Below, one piece after another: positions 11,506-21,110 of a DNA stretch of 64,000 bases; the first letter of the stretch is position 1; every line of letters starts with the position of its first letter. Source of the stretch: Cercis canadensis (taxonomy: Eukaryota > Streptophyta > Magnoliopsida > Fabales > Fabaceae); NCBI GenBank assembly GCA_003255065.1, contig QAOA01002720.1, positions 33,971-97,970 on the forward strand. Direction: 5' to 3'. The translations under genes were made by a program, and so were the position numbers. Below the pieces are notes generated by a model. That model saw only the letters and a program-made list of their open reading frames with translations, made no database searches and was not told the origin of the DNA.

Positions 11506-12908
11506 TGTTGTGATGAGCTGCCGAGGCTCCTCAAATTAATTAAAGTTTAAGGTCGGTTTACCTAAGCTACTTGTAGCATAAGGCAACCCTAAGTCGAACC
11601 AAAGGATTATTCTAAGTAGTGAATCATATTAAGAAACATATAAACATGAGGGTTTTGTTTGTTTTAGTGATTGACAGAAATTAGCTATAAGTGGTAAACC
11701 TTAAGGAAAAACAACCAATCCAAGTCCAACTGATTCTGATTTTAATCCATCCATGATTTACAAGGATCCATTTAATTATTAACCATGTTCTTGGTCTTAG
11801 AACATATCAAGAAGCCTCTCAGTCCTCTATGGATATCCCTTAGTTAAGCAACCAGAATTCGGATCAACTAAGACTAAATGAATTAAGCAAACATTCAAGT
11901 CCAGTTTAACCTAAGTCTAGAATCCAGCCAAGGGTAATTAATCCGTCTAAAAGCTTAGAACCATTAATTAACCATACAATCCTCTTTTATCACATGCAAT
12001 TAAGCAATCAACACATGAATAATTCAAATCCGAATTTAAGCAATTCAAACAGAATATTTCAGAGAATTGAAAGAACTTAATTAACAACTAAATGAATAAC
12101 AACAAAATATAATCTCAGAATTAATAATCAGAACAGCCAAAACCTAGATTAATTGGAGTATTTAGCCCTCCATGAACAAGAGAAGCCAAGTTCTTATAAA
12201 ATATCTAGAGAGAAAACTTGAAAAGCTGTCTAAAATATCCTAAGTCTTGATTCTGATTTCGGCTGCCTCCTTCTGAACATATAGACCCTAAAAAATACAT
12301 GCACACCCAAATTTTCCTTAGGTCACACTTATTCCCATGGGCCTTAGCTTTCATTGGGCTTTGGTTTGGGCTCAATTGGACTTGTGATGAAGAAGTTAGG
12401 CCCATTTAAGTGCCAACAGGTTTCTGGGACCATCAGTCAACTTCGATAGGAAATAAGACCATCTAAACTATACAATCTGGTGAACTAGTCTTCATAACAA
12501 TTGAATCTCTGTGTGTTAGCTTTCCAACGGGACCAGTTTCAAGTCCATACGACACCTAAATCTCAAGTTATGGCCCAAACACTGTATGCGGGTCAGGATC
12601 CTGCGACAACTTCTCTTCTCTGGTTTCCAGGCTGCATATGACCTTCTAGATGTCCGAATTGGCTTTGGAGCCCTGAATGAAAGTTGTAGATAATTCTCTC
12701 AGCTTTCCTAAAAGGTATGACTCAAAATTTTTAGACATACAGAACTAAATATATGCATGAAACACAGAGACAGCATAAAATACTCAGTATTGCTGAAAAA
12801 TGCAATTAGGCACAAATGGATCTAAAGTCATGAAATGAGGCCCAAAAGAGGTTTAAGAAGCTAAATATGAGGGTTAAATACTGTATAAAAAGTGTGTTCA
12901 TCATGTTG
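11506..12908 (-). repeat. Solo LTR (TGATGAGC family) with 5-bp target duplication, inside Athila A pol
   Basis: The LTR runs 11511-12903 (1393 bp) from TGATGAGCTG to GTTCATCA and is flanked by TGTTG on both sides (11506-11510 and 12904-12908). It is the same family and orientation as the LTR at 3053-4481. No internal domain is present, so it is the product of recombination between two LTRs. Removing it together with one TGTTG brings the protease end and the pre-RT linker back together, which confirms the insertion boundaries. Confidence 0.92.
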
Positions 12909-13430
12909 CATTGCATTGAATACATTGAAAATCACCTTCTCATCTTGAACTTTCAGAGTTAAGGTCCCGTCAGCTACATTAATCAATGCTTTTCCAGTAA
13001 CTAGAAATGACCGCCCCAAAATAAGTGGAATCTCTCCATCTTCCTCCATATCTAGAACAACAAAATCCATCGAAAAGATAAATTTGTCAACTTTAATCAA
13101 GACATCTTCTACTAGACCGTAGAGATGTTTGATTGACCAGTCGGCCAGTTAAAGAGTAATCATGGTGAGTTTTGCTTGACCAATTCTCAGCTTCTTGAAG
13201 ATGGAATGAGGCATGAGAATTACACTTGCTCCCATATCACATAACGCCTTCCCAAAGGTGATGTCTCCAATAGTGCATGAAATGGAGAAACTTTCAGGAT
13301 CTTTGAGCTTTGGAGGTAATTTCTTTTGTAGAATAGCACTGCATTCTTTAGTTAACAATATTGTCTCATCATCTCCAATTTTTCTTTTCTCGGTCAGAAG
13401 ATCCTTCATAAACTTTACATAGGATGTCAT
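12904..13430 (-). pseudogene. Athila A aspartic protease region
   Basis: Minus-strand frame with the retropepsin active-site segment ALCDMGAS (family form D-L/M-G-A-S) followed by LMPHSIF, and further on the conserved IPLILGRSFLVTG. It is in the same frame as gag with stops between segments, and it runs into the solo LTR at 12903. A frameshift lies near the LTR insertion point relative to the pre-RT linker. It would have processed the Gag-Pol polyprotein. Confidence 0.85.
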
Positions 13431-15077
13431 CTATTCAAGTGCTTCAGCAAAAGGTATGTTAATCTGTAATTTCTTAAACATCTCTAAGAACTTGCTGAAC
13501 TGCTTCTCATCTTGTTGCTTCCTAAGCCTTTGAGGGAAAGACACCTTGACAGGAGGTATTGAAACACATTGTCTGGTTAATTTCTCGTATTCTTCTTTAT
13601 TTCTTGCCTTCGTGGGACGGCTAGATGCTGGGTCCCCATTGATCCTTGTTGTCTTACCATCTTCCCTATCTGGTGTTTCTTTTCTTGGGATGGGCTCAAT
13701 CACTTTTCCACTCCTTGTAGTTATGGCCTTCACATGCTCCTTAGGATTTAGAATAGTATCACTGGGTAAAGAGCCTGGAGGCCTGTCTGTCAATTGTCTT
13801 GCTATTTGTCCCACCTGAGTTTCTAACTTCCGAATGGATGCATCTTGATTTCTAAACCCGCTCCTGGTTTCCTCCATAAACGTTGCAGTTTTCTGAATGA
13901 AAGCTGAGGTTTGGGTTGTCAATTTCTCTAGCGCACTCTCCAAGGAAGGATTCTTCTCATTAGGTTAAGGTTGTGAAACAGGACCTTGAGTTGGCTATTG
14001 TGGTGACTGGTATGCATAACTGGGTCTGTGAGAAGCCCCTTGATTTCCTTGATTACCCCATGAAAAATTTGGGTGATTCTACCACCCTGGATTATAAGTA
14101 GGAGTGTAAAGATTGTTCTGAGATCTTGGAGGCTTACCCATATAGTTCACTTGTTCTTGAGAAACTGAAGGACCAAACATGTTGCCCGGGCACTCTCTAT
14201 TTGCATGGTTTCCTGCACATAAATCACATACAAGTGGCTGATAGTTGATTGCATTCACATTGACGGTCTCAAACTTCTTGAACAATTCAGCCACCTATTG
14301 TGTTAATAACTTATTTTGAGCTAGCAGTGCATCTAGTGCCCCGACTTCCATCACGCCCCTCTTCACCACCATTCGCTCTCCCTGGCTTTGGTAATCATTA
14401 ACAACCATCGTCTCAAATAAATTCCATGCTTGCTCTGGAGTCTTATGATTCACAGCACCACCAGCTGCTACATCTACATTTGATCTCGTTTGAGGTAATA
14501 ACCCATTGTAGAAACTTTGAACTTGGATCCAGAAATCGAAGAAGTGATGAAGACATCACCTCAAAACATCATTATACCACTCCTACGCTTCACTCAATGA
14601 TTCTCCCTCTTGTTGCCAGAATGAGGTGATCTCAGTTCTTAATCTTGCTGATTTTGATGGAGGAAAATATCTACTAAGAAATTTTTGCACCAAATTTGAC
14701 CAAGTAGCAATACTCCCTCTAGGTAAAGAATCTAACCAATTCTTCACCTTATCTCGCACAGAAAGCGAGAAGAGTCTCAGTTGAATAGCATCATCATTTA
14801 CCCCATTTAGCTTCACAATATCACATATTTGCAAGAAATTTACAATATGAGCATTGGGGTCTTCTAGTGCAGGACCACCAAACTGATTTTGCTGCACCAG
14901 ATGTAGCAAAGCTGGTTTTAGTTCAAAGGTATTGGCGTGAACTGGTGGTCTAGTGATACTCGCCCCACATCCTGCAGCTGTTAGGATGGAATAGTCCATA
15001 AGCGTTCTAGGATGAGGGTTTTGTGCCGCCCCATTGTGATTATTTTGAGGTGGAGGATTCTGATTTTGGTCTACCAT
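13431..15077 (-). pseudogene. Athila A Gag, one frame with several stops
   Basis: Starts at ATG 15077 (MVDQNQNPPP). Capsid-like Retrotrans_gag sequence follows with ELKPALLHLVQQNQFGG, DPNAHIVNFLQICD, LPRGSIATWSNLVQKFL and RYFPPSKSARLR. A zinc knuckle C-x2-C-x4-H-x4-C (CDLCAGNHANREC) lies at about 14230-14190. The C-terminal part has KEHVKAITTRSGK, a segment conserved in Athila Gag. All segments are in one reading frame with the protease, and stops interrupt it near 14583, 14295, 14078 and around 13944-14020. It packages element RNA when intact. Confidence 0.9.
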
Positions 15078-15331
15078 GATTACTGGTTGTGCTTGTCGTG
15101 CTGCTCTAGCCTACTTACGAAGTTTTCAAGTTGTTCTCTCAATCTCAGGATCAAAAGCTAATGCACTGGAATCAAGAGTACCTCGCATACACTAAGGTTA
15201 AAATAAGATCAGCAGTTGAGAGAAACAAGTCAACTACCAATAAAATATTTGAACCAGATTTATTAACAAGAAATTTAAAATCCAAATTAGGACCTTATTG
15301 ATTACTTTTAATATTGCTTAAACACCATTAA

Positions 15332-15349
15332 TCCCCGGCAACGGCGCCA
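15332..15349 (-). other. tRNA-Asp primer-binding site of Athila A
   Basis: Plus-strand TCCCCGGCAACGGCGCCA is exactly the 3' end of plant tRNA-Asp(GUC) including CCA, so the minus strand is its complement. It sits six bases from the LTR end at 15356. It fixes the element's orientation and shows that this is the 5' LTR side. Confidence 0.92.
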
Positions 15350-15355
15350 AAAACT

Positions 15356-16639
15356 TGATGGACTTTTTTCGGCAAGTGTACCGAGTCACACAAGTAGTAA
15401 TAAATGAGTAAAGTATCATCCTCAGAGATTAATGCAAGCAATTACCAATTTCTCCAATGCTAGTTCTATTTGAAAGAATAAACACTTTGGATTGAAGGTA
15501 GCCTTAAGATGACTACTGTAATTAACTAAGTAACAAAACTCAAATGATTATGTAAACAACTTAAATAGCAATTTAACTGTGAGATTGATGATAAGAATGA
15601 GAAGGCTAGGGGTTAATTTTATTCGCTTGCAAATTCGGTTACTTCATAGACAAAGTAATTTTTGGATCAGTACTGAACTAATAATTCCAGTTACAATTCC
15701 CTTGTTGTTGGCTACTTTCCTTAATGTAATTGAACCCAATCCCTTAGTGAAACAATCCTCCCTATCCCAATTAATTACCCAATTCCTTGACACAATTAAC
15801 TTGTCTAGGTGATTAAGCTCTAGGAAATTAATTCAAGACCACATAAACTAAGTTATTTATTCCTAGATTAACTCAATTCATGACAGAATTCAAAGAAGCA
15901 TATTTGTATTTTACTATTCCTAACATCAAAACGAATCTTTAACCTATTGAAATGGAGGCCAGTCATTCAAACACATTAATAATAGTAAATTCCATTCAAC
16001 AATAAGAATTGTACTAAAATAAGTTCATTTAGTCTTGAAACCTCATCACAAATGAATTACATCAAACCCCTAACACTAAAAGTTTAGCTATTCATGACTA
16101 AATTCAATAAAATCAAACATATAAAATTCAACATAGGATGAAAAGAAGAAAAACTAGATGTAGATTGGGTCCTAATTGTTCCTCCTCGTGCTCTAGCTCC
16201 TCTCCTCCTTTTCTTCCAAAGTGCAACCTCCTTAATCCCCACATCAGATTCCTCTTTATACTTATGTGGAATTAGGTTTTCTAATCATAAATATCTTGAA
16301 CACGGCCTCACACATGGCCGTGTCTGATCTTGTCTTGATCGTGTCTGTCAATAAGCTTGAGCAACAGCTCCTGAAAGTTAGACACGGGGACAACACGGCT
16401 GTGTTCCTACCCGTGTCCTTATCAAGACTTCATAAAAGGCTAGTTTCCTTGCACTTTGTTTCATGGATTACTTCCAAATTCTTCCTTTTTCCTGATTAAA
16501 CATCTTGGTACCTGAAAACACCAATTCATGGATTAAATATCATATTTAATGAGAATTTACTCACAATGTAGGTAGGAATTCAGTATTAAAACATGGTTTT
16601 TATAGTCTTAAAAGACAGATATTAGAAAGGGAAATGTCA
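15356..16639 (-). repeat. 5' LTR of Athila A
   Basis: The inner end is certain (TGATGGACTTTTTTCGGCA next to the primer site). The outer end at ATGTCA (16639) is inferred from the CA terminus and the start of unrelated CACTA-like sequence just after it, giving 1284 bp. It contains CACGGCCGTGT-type palindromes near 16300-16420. The candidate target duplication AATGC (16640-16644) cannot be tested because the 3' end is not in the window. The open frames at 15579 and 16266 are LTR sequence, not genes. Confidence 0.75.
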
Positions 16640-16644
16640 AATGC

Positions 16645-16938
16645 GAATTTAGGGATTTAGAGAACGAGGAAGTGAAATGCAATTTACAAAATTCCAACGG
16701 CAATAAAATGTAAATTACCGTTGGAACCAATTAAAAAAATTGGAATTTTTTTTTGATGGTATATTCTGTTAGAATATTCTGTTGAAATTATTTTAAAAAA
16801 AATGTAGACATTTCCAACAGTAATTTTGACGAAAAATTCCAACGGTAATATAATTCCGTTGGAATTTCAACAAAATTTCTTCCGTAAAAAATTCTAACGG
16901 TATTTTGTTCCATTGAAAAACTGCTTTTTTCTTGTAGT
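16645..16938 (-). mobile_element. Terminal fragment of a CACTA (En/Spm-like) transposon
   Basis: On the minus strand the sequence starts CACTACAAGAAAAAAGCAG at 16938, the classic CACTA terminal inverted repeat. It is followed by clustered subterminal copies, in both orientations, of ATTCCAACGGTAAT (near 16690, 16718, 16839, 16858 and 16895). Such repeats bind the transposase in this superfamily. The other end is not visible. The Athila A LTR begins where the CACTA similarity stops, so A probably inserted into it. The small open frame at 16793-16981 is an artefact of this terminus. Confidence 0.75.
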
Positions 16939-16982
16939 GACTTCTTATGTGATGATAGTTAATAATTATGAGAACTACCATA

Positions 16983-17809
16983 TATAATTTATGTTTAATT
17001 GTAGTTTTAGTCCCCTTATTTTAGAAAAACAAATGATTTGGTCCTCTTATTTTGAAAATGAACTATTTGATCCATCTATTTTCATAAAATGAGCAGTTTT
17101 AGTCCTCCTTTTAATTTCCATCCAAAATCTAACGGAACCTACTGATGTGGCAAAGAAAAGCTAATATTTTAATTCTTAATTATTCTCTTAACTTTCTTTC
17201 CCTTGCTCACTCAGCTTCTTCCTCCCGTTTTTCCCTTTCATCTTCCCCTCTATATTCTTTTCTTCATATATGCTCTTACTCCTTTATATCTACATCCAAA
17301 CCTTTCTCTAAATTCAAACTAGAGCATCCACCAATACCATTATGAATTTACCAAAACAACATTAAGCAAAGATTACAAATATGTTACAATTGTCTATTCC
17401 TTAACACAATATATATAAACACATTCTAGTTTTCATGTTGAAAGGTAGATAAGCACGGAGACCATGGATTAGATGCTTGTGTCCAGCTCATAGGCAAAGT
17501 GGGATGGGTCCTAATATACATAGCCTTTCTGATCTTTCTACTTGTTTTCATAAACATTAGACAGAGATGAGAGGGAGGAACGAGAGGAAGAAGCTGAGTT
17601 AGTGACCGGATGATTAACAATTAAAAAATTAATTTTTCATTGCACGTCAACAGGTTCCGTTAGATTTTGAATGGAAGTTAGGAGGAGGACAAAAACTGCT
17701 AATTTTGTGAAAATAGAAGGACCAAATAATTCATTTTCAAAATATGAGGACCAAATCGTTTGTTTTGTTAAAATAAAAAGACTAAAACTACAATTAAGCC
17801 TATAATTTA
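16983..17809. mobile_element. Non-autonomous MULE with 9-bp target duplication
   Basis: An 809-bp element (16992-17800) flanked on both sides by TATAATTTA (16983-16991 and 17801-17809). Its long terminal inverted repeats of about 160 bp begin TTAATTGTAGTTTTAGTC and contain TTTGGTCCTC, ATGAACTATTTGATCC-like words and CGGAACCTRYTGA. A 9-bp duplication with long TIRs is diagnostic of Mutator-like elements. No transposase is present. The short open frames at 17145, 17426 and 17637 are inside it and are not credible genes. Confidence 0.88.
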
Positions 17810-18028
17810 TAGGTAAATAGGGTGACAATTAGATTATGTTTTTAATTTTTTCTTAGTAAGGAGAAAGAAATAAATTATAAAGAATCCCTAAAAAAGGAAA
17901 GTTGGCTCAAAGATCCCTTGATTGTAGAAAAAAAAATTACAAAGAAAGTAAATAAATAAAAATACTCTTATCAAATATCTTCAACACTTTGGTTCATGTA
18001 CTAATTAATTAATCACCATTATAAACGA
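17810..18028. other. AT-rich flank, nothing identified
   Basis: Low-complexity AT-rich DNA between the MULE and the outer end of the giant inverted repeat. No gene, TIR or LTR end is seen. Confidence 0.6.
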
Positions 18029-18054
18029 GGGGGGGGGTGCTATGCTACACCCCC
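18029..18054 (+). repeat. Left outer terminus: G-rich hairpin
   Basis: A run of nine G, then TGCTATGCTACA and a C-run. The core GGGGGTG...CACCCCC can fold into a seven-base-pair stem with an eight-base loop. The mirror sequence ends the right arm at 42015-42038. Flanks are ATAAACGA (18021-18028) and ATAAAGAA (42039-42046), which share only ATAAA, so a target duplication is not established. Confidence 0.7.
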
Positions 18055-18138
18055 TGATGACTTCTCTAATACTTCTTTGATATTTTCTTTCTTTTTGCAA
18101 GATTTGTCTAGGTTAATGCCAAAGGGAACCAGGTATAT

Positions 18139-18440
18139 ACATCATTTGGGATTTATAGTAGTTGCACAATATTTTTGGTAATTAACAAACATACTCATTG
18201 CAATGAAAACGTTCGTTTCGTATGAAATAGAAGAAAAACTGCCCAGCTGCCCAGTTTAAAATGACGTCGCACTGTCTTTCTTCAGTATTTCAAGGGAACC
18301 GAGATTTGGGAATTATAAAATTTGTACTACACTTTGCTAATTAACAAACTTACCCAATCCATACATAACGTGTGTTTTGTATGAAACAGGAAAAAAGCTG
18401 CCTAACTGCCCAGTTAAGGAACGACGTCATATTGGGTTTC
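18139..18440 (+). repeat. Subterminal tandem repeat (two units of about 150-160 bp), left arm
   Basis: Two successive units each contain GGTAATTAACAAAC or GCTAATTAACAAAC, then a GTTTYGTATGAAA segment, GCCCAGTT and a bZIP-type ACGTC core (TGACGTCG near 18263, GACGTCAT near 18422). The mirrored pair lies at 41640-41940 in the right arm. Repeated ACGTC-containing units just inside a transposon end could be promoter or transposase-binding sites; this is inference. Confidence 0.65.
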
Positions 18441-18600
18441 TGCACTTCTTTCTCTTTTCTTCACTGGTAAGCCCTAACATTTGCAAAATCCCTAAGTGTC
18501 CAAACCACATCCGCCGCCTCCTCTCCTCCCTAACGCAGCCAGCACCGGCACCACCTAAGCACTAGAACCACCTCGTTTCCTCAGTTGCTGTAAGTGCTCC
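18440..18600 (+). promoter_or_regulatory. Putative GC-rich leader exon with splice donor, left arm copy 1
   Basis: A C-rich stretch (CCGCCGCCTCCTCTCC) followed by CAGTTGCTGTAAGTGCTCC, whose GTAAGTG is a strong plant 5' splice site. The same layout recurs at 19880-20030 and, inverted, at about 40010-40170 and 41460-41600. It may be an untranslated first exon of a transcript reading into the arm. No coding continuation was identified, so this is tentative. Confidence 0.4.
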
Positions 18601-19879
18601 TTATCCCTCTTACTGGTAATTAACAAGTTATGTTGTTCTCTGATTTTGCTTTTTTTTTTTTGCTTCCATTTGAGGGAGCAAGCCTTACGACCCTGTAGAA
18701 AAAGGTATTCATTTTTTTCCTTTTCATGTGGAGATGAACTGAAAGGGGGAATTAAGGTTTGGAAACTGCTTAATATACATGGTTTAGAAACTGCTTGATC
18801 AATATTTGATATCACATATTATGATGACGATATAAATTTTAATTGTCCACACAATCATCAACTCTTAAAAGGTAGAGCGAGTTGCATTATTTTCCCATTT
18901 TCCTTTACCCTCTCCACCACTTGATTTTGCAGAATAGTTGCTGATTTGTTTTCTTCGCCATCTTCACTATCTATAAATAATGTGTGGCTTTAATAAATAT
19001 GTGAAAAATGCACGAAATTGATTCAGCCAGTAATACGAACGGAGTTTTGCAAAGCTTATATAAATTTTGAAGCCTAGATCCATGAATTTTTACGTACCAT
19101 TTTCCTGTAAGCATTTCACACATTTTCTATTTTTAAACGGAAAGGTACAATTTTTTTTTTTAAAAAAAAAAGAACAGTTTATATTGGGATATATAGGCAA
19201 TATGTTGTAAAACCAATATTGTTCTGCATATAATAGATACTTTATGTTTGTTTCTTAAACCATTTGTTTAGACAAATTAATATCTATGAAGTAAGTTTAA
19301 TCAAAAAGAAATTTGGCTTAGCTTAGGTCGTCAAGATTAGGTCACAAAGTGTGAGCAAAAGATTGTCAGGTTCTATCAACTATGGTGGCTCTGGTACCAT
19401 GGAATCAATGTGTATAGAGAATCAGATGCTAATTAGCTCATCATGTTGTATAATAAGCATTCTGAACCACTAGATATTAGTTGGGTATCCTCTTGAACAT
19501 GGGTTTGGTTTGATCATTTCGGTTCATCTTCATGTCACACAACTTACAACAAGATTTCTATAGTTTCGAGTCTAGAGTGAGGACATCTGAAGTCACAACT
19601 CATTGTTGTTCTACCAGTATTCTTTGTGTTTTTCATTTTCCACATGCCAACAAAACAAAGGTATTACACCTTGTGATGTTGAATTATGCATTAAGACTAT
19701 AGAAGAAGCTTGAAGAAAGGTAGAAGTTTTAGATTCTAAAGTGAATGATTCTAACCAAGACAAAAAGCCTGAATTCACTCTATTCTATGTGAATTTATTG
19801 TTTTATGTACATTGTTTGTGGAGTTCTTAGCAGGATGTATCTCATGTGCAGGTATGTGGCAAGTGAGTTGGCATCAGAT

Positions 19880-20035
19880 ATCATTGTTACTTCTCTTTCT
19901 CCCACTCCCTTGCTCTCTCCTACCTCTCTCTTAAAACTGCATCCGGCACTGGCCCCCGTCCCTGGCGCAGCCACCACCGTCGGGAATCCAGTAGCAGCAC
20001 CACCTCTTTTGCTCAGTTGCTGTAAGTGCTCCTTC
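19880..20035 (+). promoter_or_regulatory. Putative GC-rich leader exon with splice donor, left arm copy 2
   Basis: A CT-rich leader (CTCTTTCTCCCACTCCC), then GC-rich sequence and CAGTTGCTGTAAGTGCTCC as in copy 1. The duplicated leader plus donor suggests that a promoter/first-exon unit was duplicated inside the element before the two arms formed, since both arms have both copies. The open frame on either strand here is not convincing. Confidence 0.4.
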
Positions 20036-20336
20036 TCCTTCTTGCTAGTTTTCATTTTTTTTTCCCTTGAAGGGAAGCTCCATTAAAGGCAATGAGAATG
20101 ATAAAATGAACGTGAATGGGCTTGGAAATTTGGGTTTGGTTCAACAGGTTCCTATGTTTGCATTGTGGAATGAATGAATAGAGAAGAATGGGTTTTAGGA
20201 TACAAAGTTTAGTTGCAGGGAAACTAGATTAGATGGGAGAAATTAAGAGTTATTAAGGGTTACATAGAGTGTAATGAAAAATTAATATTGCTAACACGAA
20301 CCTATAACAAGTATATGGTGATCTAAATAAACACAC

Positions 20337-21110
20337 CGAGAAGTATGGGGGCATGTACCAAACCCTTGTCTTCTTTCCATTTCTTGCATTTTTGGTCAGT
20401 TGACATGCAAGCAACATCAAAATCTATGTCAAAATCCCATCATAATAACTCATATTAGTTACTTTATATGGTGCTGCATGCATTGTAAGTGGTGTGTAAT
20501 AACTATAATTTAAAGGGGGCAAATTGATTTACATCACTATCAATCCAATTTCCAGGCTTTAGGCAGTTGAAGGTAGACCTATCAGCATACCCTTCATCAC
20601 ACTCAACCAATATTTCCCTACAATAACGAATTCATATAGGTTAATAAAATTCACTTGTTACTGAATTCCCTATTATGAATTATAGTGAAAGTTTATTTTT
20701 CATAACATAATGGTACCTATTCTTTTGTGATAATTCAGTAACATCGACAAATATATATGAAGCAATAGTCAGTTCCTCCGGTGTTAGCCTCATGTAATCT
20801 TTAGGGCTGAATGTCAATTTCAAGCCCTATAAAATGGTAAACATTATGAATAAACATAGCAGACAACTTATGTGGATAACCATCAATTTGGTATTAAGAA
20901 ATACACCTTCGGAAGGAAGTCCTCAACTTGTATTGCTTGTGAATGGATGTTGGATAGGTGTGCATCACTTGATTTATTCTCCTAATTCCATTGCCTTAAT
21001 TCCTCTTTCCTTACACATGTCGCCTGCTGATATAGTTCTTTGACCTTTCTTTTCCCTCTTTGTTGCTTTTCATTCTTACCAAATAGCTGCTTAAGATTTT
21101 TGGTATTCCC
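20337..21110 (-). pseudogene. Four-exon gene block, left arm copy (tentative Ulp1-like protease N-terminal part)
   Basis: Minus-strand exons 21110-20907 (204 nt), 20826-20717 (110 nt), 20617-20533 (85 nt) and 20423-20337 (87 nt) have GT-AG borders and compatible phases. Their lengths are exactly those of the right-arm copy. Exon 1 is basic (KNEKQQRGKRK, QQATCVRKEE). Exon 2 carries DYMRLTPEELTIASY. Exon 3 ends LKPGNWIDSD and exon 4 contains LACQLTKNARNG and TRVWYMPPYFS. The LKPGNWIxSD plus VWYxxPxxF pattern resembles the start of the C48 (Ulp1) peptidase fold. The catalytic His/Asp/Cys part was not found downstream. Exon 1 has a TGG-to-TAG stop (after QWN), so this copy is a pseudogene. Confidence 0.55.

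Larger units (their letters stand above)
4482..16639 (-). mobile_element. Athila-type Ty3/gypsy retrotransposon A (degenerate, 3' LTR missing)
   Basis: Read on the minus strand the order is 5' LTR (16639-15356), tRNA-Asp primer site, gag, protease, RT, RNase H, integrase, a non-coding spacer of about 2.3 kb and an Athila-type ORF1. A long spacer followed by an extra ORF after integrase is the hallmark of the Athila lineage. The element is interrupted by a solo LTR in pol and by another element's LTR in ORF1. All coding parts carry stops or frameshifts, so it cannot be autonomous. No matching 3' LTR is visible in the window. Confidence 0.85.

Noticed and set aside
15332..15349. Match to tRNA-Asp 3' end
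   Set aside because: Only 18 bases beside an LTR, no cloverleaf; it is a retrotransposon primer-binding site, as at 3030 and 55588.
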